7,136 nucleotides of DNA from CAZMSQ01 sp964569025 (lineage in GTDB: Bacteria > Bacteroidota > Bacteroidia > Chitinophagales > Saprospiraceae). This document shows positions 6,709 through 7,136 of the stretch, piece by piece; position 1 is the stretch's first letter; each line of letters opens with the position of its first letter. The translations under genes were made by a program, and so were the position numbers. The notes beneath the pieces were generated by a model, which did no database searches, was not told the DNA's origin, and saw only the letters and a list, made by a program, of their open reading frames with translations. The stretch covers positions 1 to 7,136 of the forward strand of contig CAZMSQ010000073.1 of assembly GCA_964569025.1 (NCBI GenBank). The letters run 5' to 3'.

Positions 6709-7136
6709 CAGTCCTCGAGGTGTAAAGGCTTAGCATCAACAGACCATTGCCCGCGAACGCGCAAGACCTTTTCAATAACATCCCGGACACAGCCCTTGCC
6801 CCCGGCAAAGGCTGAGATATAGCGACTGATGTCTTTTATTTCGGCCACAGCATCGGAGGGACAACAGGGCAGGCCAACCAATTTCATGGGCCCATAGTCC
6901 GGAAGATCGTCGCCCATAAACAAAATCCGATCCACAGAAAGTTCGTTTTCAGCAACATACTCCCGAAATACCGCAACTTTGTCGGAAACTCCTGCAAAAA
7001 CATCATGGATACCCAGGCTCTTCAACCGCATGACTGTACCCGGACAATTGCCGCCAGTGATGACCGCAAGACGGTATCCCAGGCTCGCAGCACGCTTCAC
7101 TGCATAGCCGTCTCGCGTGCTCATCCGCCTCAGCAG
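6708..7136 (-). CDS. KdsC-like HAD-family phosphatase, partial (5' end outside window)
   Basis: This cytosolic HAD hydrolase of the KdsC type (3-deoxy-D-manno-octulosonate 8-phosphate phosphatase, LPS Kdo pathway) has 142 visible C-terminal residues. The frame is open to the window edge: LLRR precedes the Met at 7122-7124 in the family pattern LLRRMSTRDGYAVKRA, so that Met is internal. The N-terminal DxDG nucleophile motif therefore lies beyond the window. Visible parts are VITGG (motif II Thr), SDKVAVF with the motif III Lys, GDDLPDY (6894-6914, the metal-binding Asp motif IV), VGLPCCPSDAVAEIK, and the C-terminal tetramer-type tail SAFAGGKGCVRDVIEKVL. The protein continues about 20 residues past this tail, which is normal. 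It is followed immediately by the UbiA gene with a one-base overlap. The exact substrate is inferred from family only; other KdsC relatives act on different sugar phosphates. Confidence 0.9.
   Translation of the reverse strand: MLRRMSTRDGYAVKRAASLGYRLAVITGGNCPGTVMRLKSLGIHDVFAGVSDKVAVFREYVAENELSVDRILFMGDDLPDYGPMKLVGLPCCPSDAVAEIKDISRYISAFAGGKGCVRDVIEKVLRVRGQWSVDAKPLHLED

Overview
The window looks like ordinary chromosome from a member of the Bacteroidota, most likely a Saprospiria/Lewinella-type marine or sludge bacterium. This placement is inferred from three things. There is a secreted beta-propeller protein with a type IX secretion (T9SS) C-terminal sorting domain. There is a KdsC-type HAD phosphatase overlapping a UbiA-family prenyltransferase of the kind annotated as geranylgeranylglycerol-phosphate geranylgeranyltransferase. 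Start codons lack Shine-Dalgarno sequences. Two runs of N (1037-1046 and 5680-5779) show that this is a scaffolded draft assembly, and each run damages a gene.

Layout from left to right. Positions 70-2141 (minus) hold one NhaC-family Na+/H+ antiporter gene, split into two reading frames by the 10-N gap; it carries an unusual signal peptide and extracytoplasmic N-terminal domain. A 129-bp divergent intergenic region separates it from a 751-residue secreted FG-GAP/VCBS repeat protein (2271-4526, plus) ending in a type A T9SS sorting domain. Nineteen bases further on, in the opposite direction, is a YggS/PLPBP pyridoxal-phosphate homeostasis protein (4546-5211, minus). Upstream of it lies a 211-bp region with a perfect 8-bp inverted repeat, then a possible small single-pass membrane protein on the plus strand (5423-5641). 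The 100-N gap follows and removes the 3' end of the UbiA prenyltransferase gene (5780-6708, minus). UbiA overlaps by one base the stop codon of a KdsC-like HAD phosphatase (6708 to the window end, minus), whose 5' end lies outside the window.

Functionally the genes fall into unrelated housekeeping groups: ion/pH homeostasis, a cell-surface or secreted calcium-binding propeller, vitamin B6 homeostasis, and an operon for prenyl lipid synthesis plus sugar-phosphate metabolism. Only HAD-UbiA is a convincing operon here. I see no mobile element, RNA gene, CRISPR array or defence system, and nothing that I would call a new system. The items most worth checking are the fused sensor-like domain on the antiporter, the inverted repeat upstream of yggS, the small membrane ORF, and what is hidden in the 100-N gap.
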